Below are positions 1-10,972 of a DNA stretch of 64,000 bases, piece by piece. Below the pieces are notes generated by a model. It was given only the letters and a program-made list of their open reading frames with translations, ran no database searches and was not told the origin of the DNA. Both the position numbers and the translations under genes were made by a program. The stretch is from Dioscorea cayenensis subsp. rotundata (lineage: Eukaryota; Streptophyta; Magnoliopsida; Dioscoreales; Dioscoreaceae). Position 1 is the first letter of the stretch; the number at the start of each line of letters is the position of its first letter. The DNA lies in the NCBI RefSeq assembly GCF_009730915.1, contig NC_052482.1, forward strand, positions 20,862,345 through 20,926,344. The letters run 5' to 3'.

Positions 1-492
1 CAGCAGCAGCAAAGAGCGCCGTCTCATCAACCTCGTTTACCTCATTGACCATCGCTGACCGGATTTCCGCGACCTCAGCATCGAAATCAGCCCCGCTAGC
101 AGTCCCCGTCATCTGCGCATCAATCTCTCTGAGTATCTGGCGCACAGCAGCGAGGTCCCCGCGTTTGGCCGCTATGTGGAGCTCAGTATCGTTGTGCCTC
201 CCCGTGACTTGTTTCACATACTTCTTCTTCCCCGACTGATCCATCCGTTTCCCGGAGTTCGACAGCACCAACGCCGGCGCCGTCGTCGGCGACGGCGCAG
301 GCGAAGGAGAAGGCAACGATGATGTCGCCGACGTGCTCGGCGACGGCGTCGTCAACCCCATCTCCAGATCCCTCACTCCTAATCCATCAAAAAAAAATAA
401 TCAAAAAATCACCCAAAAAAACATCAAAATTCAACAAAGAAAGCAGCAAAAGGTGTGAAATCGGAAGTACCCTTCTCGATTTGGAGGCCCAT
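1..492 (-). CDS. ITN1: ITN1-like ankyrin-repeat membrane protein, 5' part only
   Basis: The gene runs off the left edge. On the minus strand a short first exon (492-471, beginning MGLQIEKG) joins across a small GT-AG intron (470-379) to exon 2 (378 to the edge), with the phase preserved. The protein continues with a Ser/Pro/Thr-rich stretch, then ALVLSNSGKRMDQ, GKKKYVKQVTGRHNDTELH and AAKRGDLAAVRQIL, which is the start of the ankyrin domain. These blocks match what I remember of Arabidopsis ITN1 (INCREASED TOLERANCE TO NACL 1), a plasma-membrane ankyrin protein with C-terminal PGG/transmembrane segments that acts in salt/ABA-linked ROS signalling. Only about the first 155 residues are visible, so the membrane part cannot be checked. 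A methionine in exon 2 (MGLTTPSP) could be an alternative start. A telo-box-like AAACCCTAG lies just upstream at 503-511. Confidence 0.85.
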
Positions 493-640
493 GGCGGAGA
501 TGAAACCCTAGATGGAGCGAATAAGGGCGGCTAGGATTTGGGGGCAGCTAGGGCTTTTGAAGCATAGGGAATTGGATTTGGGGGGATCGAGACATCGCGG
601 GGAAGGAGGGAGGAAAGCGCGGGGAATGAGAAACGTACGG

Positions 641-643
641 TGT

Positions 644-675
<32 letters not shown>

Positions 676-676
676 A
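641..676. repeat. (CT)n microsatellite in the ITN1-like 5' leader/promoter
   Basis: Near-perfect CT dinucleotide run. Read on the minus strand it is a GA-rich tract about 150 bp upstream of the ITN1-like start codon, the usual place for GA/CT tracts in plant leaders and core promoters. Confidence 0.8.
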
Positions 677-754
677 ATTCTCTTGTGGGGAATTATTCTC
701 TTTCTTTAAAAGTCCAAGGACTTTCATGTAATTTTCATTATTATTATTTTTTTA

Positions 755-1511
755 ACTAATGGTGACAAGTGCTGTGAAAGAGACAAGTAAATACAGTAGT
801 GCATAAGTTATAATCCTGAAAAATTTACCATATAAAAACAAGCTAACACATAAGGTGATACATCAAAAATCATAATTCCAAAGTTATAAACCCTATATAA
901 GATTTCTCTTTACAAATAATTTGGTGAACAGTTAATGAATAATACTGATATTGTATTTATAATATATATGTATAGTTTTATACAATACTGCGACACAAAG
1001 ATTCAACTAATGGTGACTAATGCTGTGAAATAGACAGATAAATACAATAGTGCATCAATTATGATCCCAAAAAACTTATCATATAGAAATGGACTAACAC
1101 ATAAGGTGATATATCAAAAATCACAATTCCACAGTTATAAACCCTATATAAGATTTCTCTTACAAAAAAAAATGGTGAACAGTTAATGAATAATACTGAT
1201 ATTGTATTTATAATATTTATGTATAGTTTTATACAATATTGTGACACAAAGATTCAACTAATGGTGACCAGTGCTGTGAAAGAGACAGATAAATACAATA
1301 GTGCACCAATTATAATTCCAAAAAATTTACCATATAAAAGTTGACTAATATATAAGGTGATACATCAAAAATCACAATTCCACATTTGTAAACCCTATAT
1401 AAGATTTCTCTTACAAAGAATTTGGTGAACAGTTAATAAATAATACTGATATTATATTTATAATATTTATGTATAGTTTTGTTACATAATACTGCGACAT
1501 AAAGATTTAAT
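755..1511. repeat. 251-bp tandem repeat, three copies
   Basis: Three head-to-tail copies start at about 755, 1006 and 1257. The block GGTGAC recurs at 761, 1012 and 1263, a period of exactly 251 bp twice over. Shared blocks include GTGCTGTGAAAGAGACA, ACATAAGGTGATA, AACCCTATATAAGATTTC and GGTGAACAGTTAAT. Copies differ by scattered substitutions and small indels. No coding potential is seen. The array lies about 260 bp upstream of the ITN1-like gene. Confidence 0.93.
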
Positions 1512-4500
1512 CTTGTATTACTCATCCATCATTTAATATGACTTACATTAGGCTATGTAATGGTTGTCAATTTGCGGAGAATTCATGGCGGGCGAAGTGC
1601 AAAATATATATATAATATCTATATACACATACATATATATTGGTTGAAATTTGTGTGACTAAAAATAAAGAGCAAGAAAGAACACGTGAGTGAATAAAAA
1701 TGCACGTGGAAAATTTTATATAATATTATTGTCTCATTTGTCTTTGTGATCTAAGTGTGTCCATAAATTATTGATAGGTTTGTCTTGTCATCACCCCATG
1801 GTTCAGAATTCCATCCGACACATCATGTTGGTCAATTTGTGGAGGCTTTTTTTTATCTAAAATTATAAATTATATGCCCACATAACTATTTTAAAATCTT
1901 ATTTTTAAAAAATTTATTTTATAAATTTGTTTAAATACATTATCCTCAATACTCCCACTACTATTGTAATATTAAAATATAACCTTCAAATAAATCAAAA
2001 GTAAAACATATAACACTTTCTTTTAAAATTGATTCTGATGGAGTATTACACACGCATGTTTCTATTTTTATGCACATTAAATTTTTTTTCTCCAAAAAAA
2101 ATTAATGTGCATAAAAATAGCATTATTTGGTTCCAAAAAAAATTAATGTGCATAAAAATAATAAATTTTTAATAAAGAATACTAGAGTAAAAATTGGAGA
2201 GAGAGTGTGCGTTTGTGAGAAAAGGGAAAGAGAATTGGGTAAAAGAGAAAAACTAAGATATCAATAGCGGATGAAGAGTGAGAAATGAATAAAAAAATAT
2301 TTAAAAAAACTATTTACATGAAATTCCTAAGTCTAACTGTTTTCTTACTCTTTGAGATTAAGATAAATTGAGACGGAGGGGTATTAAAAATTCACTTTAC
2401 CCTTGTATTTCCCCAATTTTTATAATACGATGATATTAAAATTATCACCATAAAAAAATAATAATTTTTATAACACTGATTTTTCACTAATTCAATATTA
2501 TTTTCTAATTGCCACATCATTTTTTTTATACAAATGTGAATGAACTACAAATTTATTGAAAATAAAACAGCACATGACAAAGAAAAAAATAAACTACAGA
2601 AAACAAGGAAGAAAAAAACTAAATGAAAGAAAATAACAACAACAAGAAGAGACAAAAATACAAAATAAACCACTAAGGTAGAGGGAAGACATAAAAGATA
2701 TATCGAAAAACAAACAGAAAAACATGTGACAAAAGTAGCCATCAATCAAATATTTGGAGTTTCATTCAATGAGCTATGGGATCCACCCGGCATAGAGGTC
2801 AAAGGCCCCACAAAGTCAAGGGCTCATCTTGATCATCAGTAATGACTCAAGTGTAGGATTTCGAGAATCATAAGCTGCATTTATCCAAACAATAATTATA
2901 GGTTAATTTTACAAATAAAAAATAAAAAACAATTTTAGCAATAATCAGGTTCAAAATTTTGTTTAAAATTTATAGTTTATATATTTTTTATTAATGAGAA
3001 AATTTGAAATTATTTATTTATTTATTTATTTGATATCGGTGCAGATTAGTCAATTAATATTATTAATTACCTCCATTAACTATATCTTACGGCAATGGTT
3101 GATGATAATTTTTCTTCATCAAATAACACTGGTACTGTTGTAATAACCTACAAAACATTTTTCAGAAATTATTATTGTAGTCTCCAAAGTCATTAGATTA
3201 TTTTCTTTTAATACTTATAACAGTTAAAAAAAACCTTCAGTTTATGTTATAGTAAAAAAGCTTGGCAACTGAAAAAATTTTCTTTTTCAGTGTGATCATG
3301 AAAGCAAGAAAAAGACTAAATTGTGAGCTATATAATACTTTTATCTATTGTACACAAATTTGGACTCATCCAACCAGTTTCTTGTTTTTGTTTTTTTTTT
3401 CTTCCATTGTTCTCATCCATTCATATATTCTCATTTTTCACAATTTGGCACTATTTTCACAACTAGTTTTTTGACTTTGGTTACTACTTTGCCTTTTGCT
3501 TTCTTTTTCTTTTCCTTTTTTCCTTAATTGTGTTTTTAAATGTTTATATATTAATATCATGTGCAAAAATATATTTTGGATATTTTACATGTAGTCACTA
3601 ATTCTATGAAGTGGATATCTTTCGGAGGTAATTTCCATGTCTAAATAGCTGTTTTTTTAATCAAATATTTGAGTGTATAATTAGCATAAATCTTTCATAA
3701 TTGTTTTACTTTTACATAAATGAACATAGAAACTTATATATTGCATTTTACGTAATGTTGGAAGTGAATTATTTAATAAATGTGAATGCATGAGCAATGC
3801 TATATTTCACTTTATCAACCCATTAAATATGTCCATGTGAAACATTGACATTTACAGTGATGTACATTTTTATCAATAATAATTTTTTTCTCAAATACGT
3901 AAATTATTATGGTAGTAGTTTGATTACATACATTAACTATTTTATTTTGATCAATATATATTTATTTAAAAAGGTATAAAATTTAAATACTAAATATGTA
4001 TTTATTTGAACAGGTTATAAAATTTAAATATCAAATCTAACTATTTTTTTTTAAAAAATTATTATTATAATTATATTCTAATATGATAATAAAAATCTAT
4101 ATCTTTGGAGGTCGATAGATTTTCACAATTATGTTCCCTCTCAATCTTAATCTTATTAGTTCTTCTAAATTCTAATACTCTCCTTATAATACATTTTTTT
4201 AATTGATTGATTCCAATTGAACTCTTAACTCTTGTAAATTTGTCAAAGTTAATACTCTGAGTCAAGACTACCAATATAGAAGTTATCATAATAATCGAGT
4301 TTCGACAACATCCCGATCAATGGGGGCTGCATAGAGCTCTAGGGCAAGACATCGATGAGCAATGGAAGAACCCATTTTGGCTTGAAAATGAAGGGACCAA
4401 GAATGAAGTCCCACAGGACATTATTTTAACCAAAAAAAAAAGCTTACTGCTATAAAAGGAAAGGCAGACAACAAGAATCAAAAACAAGGCCCTCAATGGG

Positions 4501-4607
4501 CCCGGCCTGCTTTCAAACGTCAAAATAAAAGCCACAAAATCAAATCACCACTAAAATAAGGCCCATAATAACACTCACTCATTCTATCTCACGATCTCAT
4601 CCCGGAG
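1512..4607. other. AT-rich intergenic spacer
   Basis: No gene is recognised. At about 2062-2160 there is a hairpin made of CTATTTTTATGCACATTAA and its complement, followed by a direct repeat of the second arm. At about 2370-2386 the motif GAGACGGAGGGGTA resembles the terminal end of a Stowaway-type MITE, but a matching opposite end was not convincingly found. The rest is AT-rich low-complexity sequence with poly-A/T runs. Confidence 0.6.
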
Positions 4608-7039
4608 ATGGGAACCATTTGCTCCTCCGGAGCTCGCCCCGATCCCAATCCCAATCCCAATCCCCATTTCCCTCTCCCCCACCCTCCTCCTCCTCGTCCT
4701 CCGGATCCCTCGCCGGCGCCGGCGATGCCGGCGCTTCCCTACTCCCATGTCGATGCCAACCTCCGCTCCCTCGCTGGCCAGGCTGAAGGTTTTGGCCGCC
4801 ACGCCATCGGCGGTCTCCATGGCCCGATCTACTACGTCACTTCTCTCGCCGGTACCTTCATGCTCCTCATTCCCATTTTCCATTCGCTTTTATGCCGATC
4901 TATCTTCCTGAATGTTTAGATGATGGCCATGGATCTCTCCGCTATGGATGCCGTAGAAAGGAGCCGCTATGGATCGTCTTTGAGGTTTCTGGGACGATTC
5001 ATCTGTCTTCTTATCTTAGGGTTTCGTCTTATAAGACGATCGATGGGCGTGGGCAGAGGATTCGGTTGACGGGGAAGGGATTGCAGCTCAAGGAGTGCGA
5101 GCATGTGATTGTTTGCAATTTGGAGTTTGAAGGTGGGAGAGGGCATGATGTTGATGGGATTCAGATCAAACCTAAGTCTCGGCATATCTGGATTGATCGC
5201 TGTAGCTTGCGTGATTATGATGATGGCTTGATTGATATCACAAGGGAGAGCACTGATATTACGATTTCTAGGTAAACTAGTTGTTGATTATGGATTTGTG
5301 TCTCTGATGCATTGGTGGTTGTTCTTTATATATATATGCATTGGTGTCTTTGATGCATTTTCATTCTCTAGTTTTGGACCATTGATTGAATTTAGAGATT
5401 TTGCAATGCATGCAATTGTGCTGATTATTTTGTAACAATGATGTATGGATTAGAGTTGTGATCACTTGGATATTTGTGAGATTCAACTTCCATCTTCATC
5501 TACCATTGATGAAATTTGCAATCTTCATTGATTATGCTTGATGCAAGTGTACATAATGCCTTTGAAAGGTGAATGAAGATCCTGGATAGCTGCATTAGCT
5601 GCATTTTAGTTTTGATTCCAAATTTAAGGGTATGACTTTCGTTCATACTTAATGTTGCAGTTGGCACCATGAATATCGCTTGATAATGTAATTTAAGGGT
5701 ATAACTTCCATTCATACTTAACTTAAGGACCATGAGTATTGGTTGATAATGTAAGTTTAAGGGTATAATAACTTCCATTCATTCTTTAACGGTGGCACCC
5801 TGAGTATTGGTTCGTAATGTAATTTAAGGGTATAACTTCCAGTCATACTTAACTTCAGCACCATGAGTATTGGTTGGTTATGAAATTTAAGGGCGTAACT
5901 TCCATTCATACTTAACTTCAGTACTATGAGTATTGGTTAATATTGTTCCTTAATTACTTTTGTGCTAGCTCCTACTTAACAAGCATTGAGGCAGTGCAAG
6001 ACCACTAACCTATTGAATATAAGTAGACAAAGCATGAGAACAATCAGCTTATTGTTAGTTTTTGACGGTTTATATTATATGGTACCATTGATGAACAGAT
6101 GTCACTTTGGACAACACGATAAAACAATGCTTATTGGAGCAGACAGCAGCCATGTTACTGATAGATGTATGCGGGTCACAATTCATCATTGTTTTTTCAA
6201 TGGGACACGACAGCGCCATCCCCGTGTTAGATTTGGTAAAGTTCATCTTTACAACAACTACACAAGGAATTGGGGCATCTATGCAGTTTGTGCTAGTGTA
6301 GAGTCACAGGTCAGTATGAATGAAAGAAATTTACATTTAAGCACTGGTTAGCTTATGTACATTTTCATTCAATTTGATCAACTGGTTATATATATATATA
6401 TATGTATGTATATGCACATTCTATTTCAGATCCACTCTCAGTGCAACATATATGAAGCAGGGCAGAAAAAGGTGGTTTTTCAGTACTACACAGAGAAGGT
6501 ATGATGTTTCTTCACCTGATAAATGAATATTGACCTATACAAATTGCATAGATATCGCAGAAGCTAAATATTTATTGCCTTGTTTCAATAGAACCAGCAA
6601 CAGGAACATATATGCTCTGTTCATTTTCTAAAATATTAGTTCATGGTTTGTGTTTATATACTATTATGGCTATAACCATGTTTGCATCCTGCAAAATCAT
6701 GTCCAGAAAATTAGTATCGCAGAACCTGCTATAGTTTAATAGAGATAATGTGAAATTCATATTATGTCGATCATCAATCTGGTCTATATGGTTGTGGGTG
6801 CAACATTGTTGCAGGCTGCAGACAAAGAAGAAGCTGTGGCTGGATGGGTAAGGTCTGAAGGTGACCTTTTTCTAAATGGTGCCCAGCCCAACCTTTTAGA
6901 AGGTGTCGGTGTAGCAAGTGTGTTCAAACCTCATGAACATTACCCGACATGGACAATGGAACCGGCATCCATGGCACTTAAAGACACTCTCCAAGTCTGT
7001 ACAGGATGGCAATCCATAACAAGGCCTCCAGAAAACTAA
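4608..7039 (+). CDS. Pectate-lyase-like protein (polysaccharide lyase family 1), 5 exons
   Basis: Exons read as 4608-4851, 4920-5271, 6099-6309, 6430-6498 and 6815-7039. All junctions are GT-AG and keep the frame, giving 366 residues. Family PL1 enzymes cleave de-esterified pectin by Ca2+-dependent beta-elimination on a right-handed parallel beta-helix. Visible motifs: IWIDRCSLRDYDDGLIDIT (Ca2+-site Asp residues), HDKTMLIGADSS, MRVTIHHCFF, and RQRHPRVRFGKVHLYNNY, carrying the R-x-P-x-x-R catalytic region. The N-terminus (MGTICSSGARPDPNPNP) is Pro/Asn-rich with no hydrophobic signal peptide, unlike secreted pectate lyases. It therefore fits the atypical plant subgroup often labelled probable pectate lyase 4-like. 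Some positions of the classical motif differ (HP where many have MP). Activity and secretion are not shown by the sequence. Confidence 0.9.
5623..5945 (+). repeat. Minisatellite of about 65 bp, five copies, inside intron 2 of the pectate-lyase-like gene
   Basis: Five consecutive imperfect units each start with TTTAAGGG(T/C)(A/G)T and run through ACTTCCATTCATACTTAAC to CATGAGTATTGGTT. Unit length varies between about 61 and 68 bp. It lies wholly within the intron and does not touch the splice sites. Confidence 0.9.
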
Positions 7040-8230
7040 GCTATGAGAAATGCTTTCCATCTGGAGAGATTGTGCCTACAAATAAGAGTTCTGGGGGTAC
7101 TTAGCCGAGAGAGGACGTAGACATGGTATGTTTGTGTTTGGTACCCAGTGCTCTAATCTTTCTGTGCTTGTGTTGGTTTGATGAGCTATATATTTAAATA
7201 TTATCTATCTTTGACCTGTCTACCTGTATATTATTAGTAAGTTCTATACTGGGGCTGAGCTTATGTATATATACTTAGTTGAGTTCTTGCATGTCTCGAA
7301 AACCATAGTTTTTATTGGATTAAATGAATGGTTCAAAGTCTTTATTGGATTAATGAATGGTTCAAAGTCTTTATTGGATTAATAATTGACTATGTAGTTT
7401 GATATTATGATCAACTGATGTTGGAGTGAGATATTAAGTATAGAAATAACCATCAGATGTGCCTCAATTTTTCTTTGCTCTTAATGCCTCTGAAGATATT
7501 TCCATTGTTGGTCTTCGATTGTGAAATTAGCATTGACAACGGTATTTGCTAATGTCATGAAGAGTTAACCAATTCTGATTTTCATAAATTGCAGAAACCT
7601 CAAACCTTGTATTTATTTACTAGTTACTAATAGGCTTTTAATTAGTAGTAACTTTGAAATCCAAAAGATTTTTAAATACAGAATTTGGATAAGATTTTAA
7701 AACCCATATTTCACCCCATTCAAACAGTGGATCTTTGGTCCATGTAATCCATGTATTGTTCAAAATACTCTTTGTATTTTTTTTATATATATAATCCAAA
7801 AAAATCTACATCAACTGCTGTCATATGGTACATGACCAACATATACATAATTTAAAAATAGAGATTAAGAGAAACCATAATACATAGATTATACACTGCA
7901 AAGAACAAAACGTCATTTTATCCTTCAAAATAAACTTAAATATGGTCTCAGAGAAATAATTGCGAGATTGAGTATAGTCATTCTCAAGGTTCCCACATTG
8001 TATAATTTCATTAATAATAATAATAATAATAATAATGAAAGAAAGAACTTCTAGAAGGATGTGTATTCCAAGTAGGTAATTTCGTGAAGGGAACGGTATG
8101 ATTGGACTAAAACTCCTGGACCAAATTTCTAAATCTAACCAAAAAAATATTGCATGATTCAGAGCAACATTAGCAAGCAGACCTTTTGACTAGCCCGGGC
8201 TTTCGGCTAAGTTAGTGACAAAATTAATTT

Positions 8231-8289
<59 letters not shown>

Positions 8290-10002
8290 CAATAGCCAAT
8301 AGGAAACATGAACTATCCGGACCCGATTCTCTAATTCAGGGAAATCCTAACCTAATACAAAATTGCACAAATAGAAAGAGACTATATATCTAATAAAATG
8401 CATTCCATAAAGGCATTGAAAATGTAGTACATGATGGAGAAATAATAAATGAGTGGCTTTGATTTAATTCAGCCCAACACACATGACGATTACAACTAAC
8501 CATTATGAGTTATGACTCATTCTCTACGTGCACCTCAACCAAAATTATAATCCAACTAAATGCATTTTATGAGGACATTGAAAATGTAGTTCATAACAGT
8601 GGGAAAATAAATAGTAGCCCAGATTCATTTTAATTATATTGAAATACATGCTTTAACATTGAAAGACATAATACATGACAGTGAAATAATATTAGGTGGT
8701 TCAATTTATTCTTATCACATGGTTTTATATACTTTCAAATCGCAATCCCAATCCGGTAATTGAACACAGCGAATGAAAATAACACAAACGTCTTGACTAC
8801 ACTACTCTCAGAAGCTTCTCTTGTCCATAGTGCATCTTTCCTCCAAATGACCACACAATTTCCACAGCAAACGGTTTTCGCAGATAAGTTACCAACGTGA
8901 TAAAGACTCATGAGATGCGATTGTCTGTCCTCTTCAAGCAATTAATTATCCCTTTGAAAATTGGAATACTTATTTGGTAAACAAAATTACTTCATCTAAT
9001 TAACATACTTTTTCCATGAAAGTGATAAATACTACATACATTAAGGGCATACTTACAAATTGAGAATTAATCATTCAATCCGAGTACTCTCAACTACGGA
9101 CGAGGGGATTGCACTGTGCAAATCCCACACCCGACCGTTACCATTATTATTTTAAACAAATCTTGAACTTAAGACCTTTTGAATGCCTCACACTTATTTT
9201 TTACAATAGAACCAAATACAGTTATAGCTATAAATCCTTTAGTTTGACATACTCTTTTATCAAATCTTAAACAAACAATAATTCTAGATTTTTCCCAATG
9301 TAGTCGATAGTGTATCTCAATCAACTGCTCTAAATAATACTTAATATTTTATAATTAACATGATACGCATCACATAAATTACAACCGATGAACCAATCCT
9401 CGGTCTTCGCCTGCACTATTTTATACTGCAAGACCATGACTCGGATTATTTTACTTTACTGGCATAAAATTAAAAAAACCTTATTTTATCCGGATGTTGA
9501 CCGGGTCGAGCGGTATGAACAGTGAGCAACTTACTTAACCAAATGGTTCAAAACAGCCACGTGTTCCATACTCCCCCAGTGAATGCCCGCCGTCAAGTCT
9601 GACCGCGAAAAGCACATTCGCCATGCTCCCAAAGACTTGGACGAACTCCGAAATTAAACAACAAAATAAAATAAAATAAAACATATTTTGCCACTACTCT
9701 TCCACTCACAAACTTATACGTAGAAAATCAGGTATTTTCCATCTCATGTCACACTACTTAAAAAACCGCATACATATAGAACTTTTATCATATTAAACCT
9801 CTGCCAAGTATATAAACATATATATATATATGTGTGTAAAGCTGGTATTAGTCAAAGCCTGAGTTTGAAAACGTCTGAAGGTAGAACCGTTTGGCCGAAA
9901 ATGGCATCCAAGAAATATTAATGCGTCAACCAGTATAAAATTTTTAAGTTGTGCTAAGCTGTTCCCAAAATGCAGGAGTAATTATTTTTTTACCTATATA
10001 AC
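7040..10002. other. Intergenic spacer with microsatellites and decayed repeats
   Basis: No gene recognised. It holds a short tandem repeat of GGTTCAAAGTCTTTATTGGATTA-like units (about 7310-7385), a (TAA)n tract (8011-8036), a compound (TA)n(TG)n tract (8230-8288), and three imperfect copies of a roughly 100-bp unit around 8395-8690 that share CATTGAAAATGTAGT(A/T)CAT. A partial B-box-like stretch near 9160 may be old SINE debris. Confidence 0.55.
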
Positions 10003-10324
10003 TAACACTTCCTCAGTTCTTTTTTACTTGTAATATTTACATGATTTATACAGATTAAAAAAATAATAATTAAAAGTTAGTTGATTACTTATATTTTATA
10101 AAAAATTCCATTATTATCTAAAACTACTCCTATTTAAAATTTCACTAGTATATAATTTAATGTTTAGTTGATTAAGATTTATTGAAAATTGTACATATAT
10201 ATTAAATTAAAAAATAAATTTAAAAATATTTATTTAATGTTGCATAAAATTTTTCTAATACAATAAATAAAAAAAGAAATAAAGAAGAATTTCAAAAATG
10301 TAACAACTAAAAGAGGAATGGGTA
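10003..10324. mobile_element. Stowaway-like MITE (Tc1/mariner type), diverged
   Basis: The left end TAACACTTCCTCAGTTCTTT runs into TTTTACTTGTAATATTT. The right end, AAAATGTAACAACTAAAAG then AGGAATGGGTA, is its imperfect inverted complement. The pattern matches the familiar Stowaway termini (CTCCCTCCGT..TTTTACTTGTC) with TA at both outer edges. The interior is AT-rich and non-coding, about 320 bp long. Terminal divergence suggests an old insertion. It lies 650 bp upstream of the EXO70 gene. Confidence 0.45.
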
Positions 10325-10885
10325 AATTTTCTAAAAAATAAAAATAAAAAGATTACTCGAAACCACATACAAAAAAATTCTAGACAATGAATTTCTAAAG
10401 AAAAAAAATGGACAAATCAGGAACTCAAACTTTTCAATTTTTGACTTGTGGTGGAATAAAATAAAACTTTTTCTGTTGTAAAGTTGGCATTTTTTCATCT
10501 AGACCTTTGAAATCTAAACTGATGTTATTATGGCCTTCGAGATTATATCAAGTGCATGCTGATGCAATATTTGAATAATCACACCACGTAGCTAATACGT
10601 TAGCATACTATTTCCTTAATTTTGATATATTTTAAATTCCAATGATGTATTTAAATATTAATCCCGGATCTTTTGATTCCACCAAGAGATATAAAAATGC
10701 ACTTTCACCCCTATAAATTTGAAAAGATGAATTCTTATTAAATAAAAGTCATCAATGAATTTTCTACCCAGCCATAATAGCAAGATATGATATGATTCCC
10801 TCCCAAAAATAACTAGCTTATAAGTTGACCAACACCACACCTCACAGCAATCACTCATGCAAATGCGGCTCTTCCCGCCTCTCCA

Positions 10886-10897
10886 ATTTATATATAT
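10886..10897 (+). promoter_or_regulatory. TATA box of the EXO70 gene
   Basis: AATTTATATATATC lies about 80 bp upstream of the EXO70 start codon, leaving room for a leader of about 50 nt. It is the best TATA-like motif in the upstream region. Confidence 0.5.
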
Positions 10898-10972
10898 CTG
10901 TCTCCAATCTCCACTCCACTTCAACACCAGAACCAGTCCAAACTCTACCTGCCTGATCATTAACTACCTAAA

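Noticed and set aside
2290-2386. Stowaway MITE ending at GACGGAGGGGTA
   Set aside because: No convincing inverted partner end was found; left as a possible fragment in the spacer entry.
5623-5945. CRISPR-like array (regular repeats)
   Set aside because: Repeats are contiguous with no unique spacers, and the context is a plant intron: a minisatellite.
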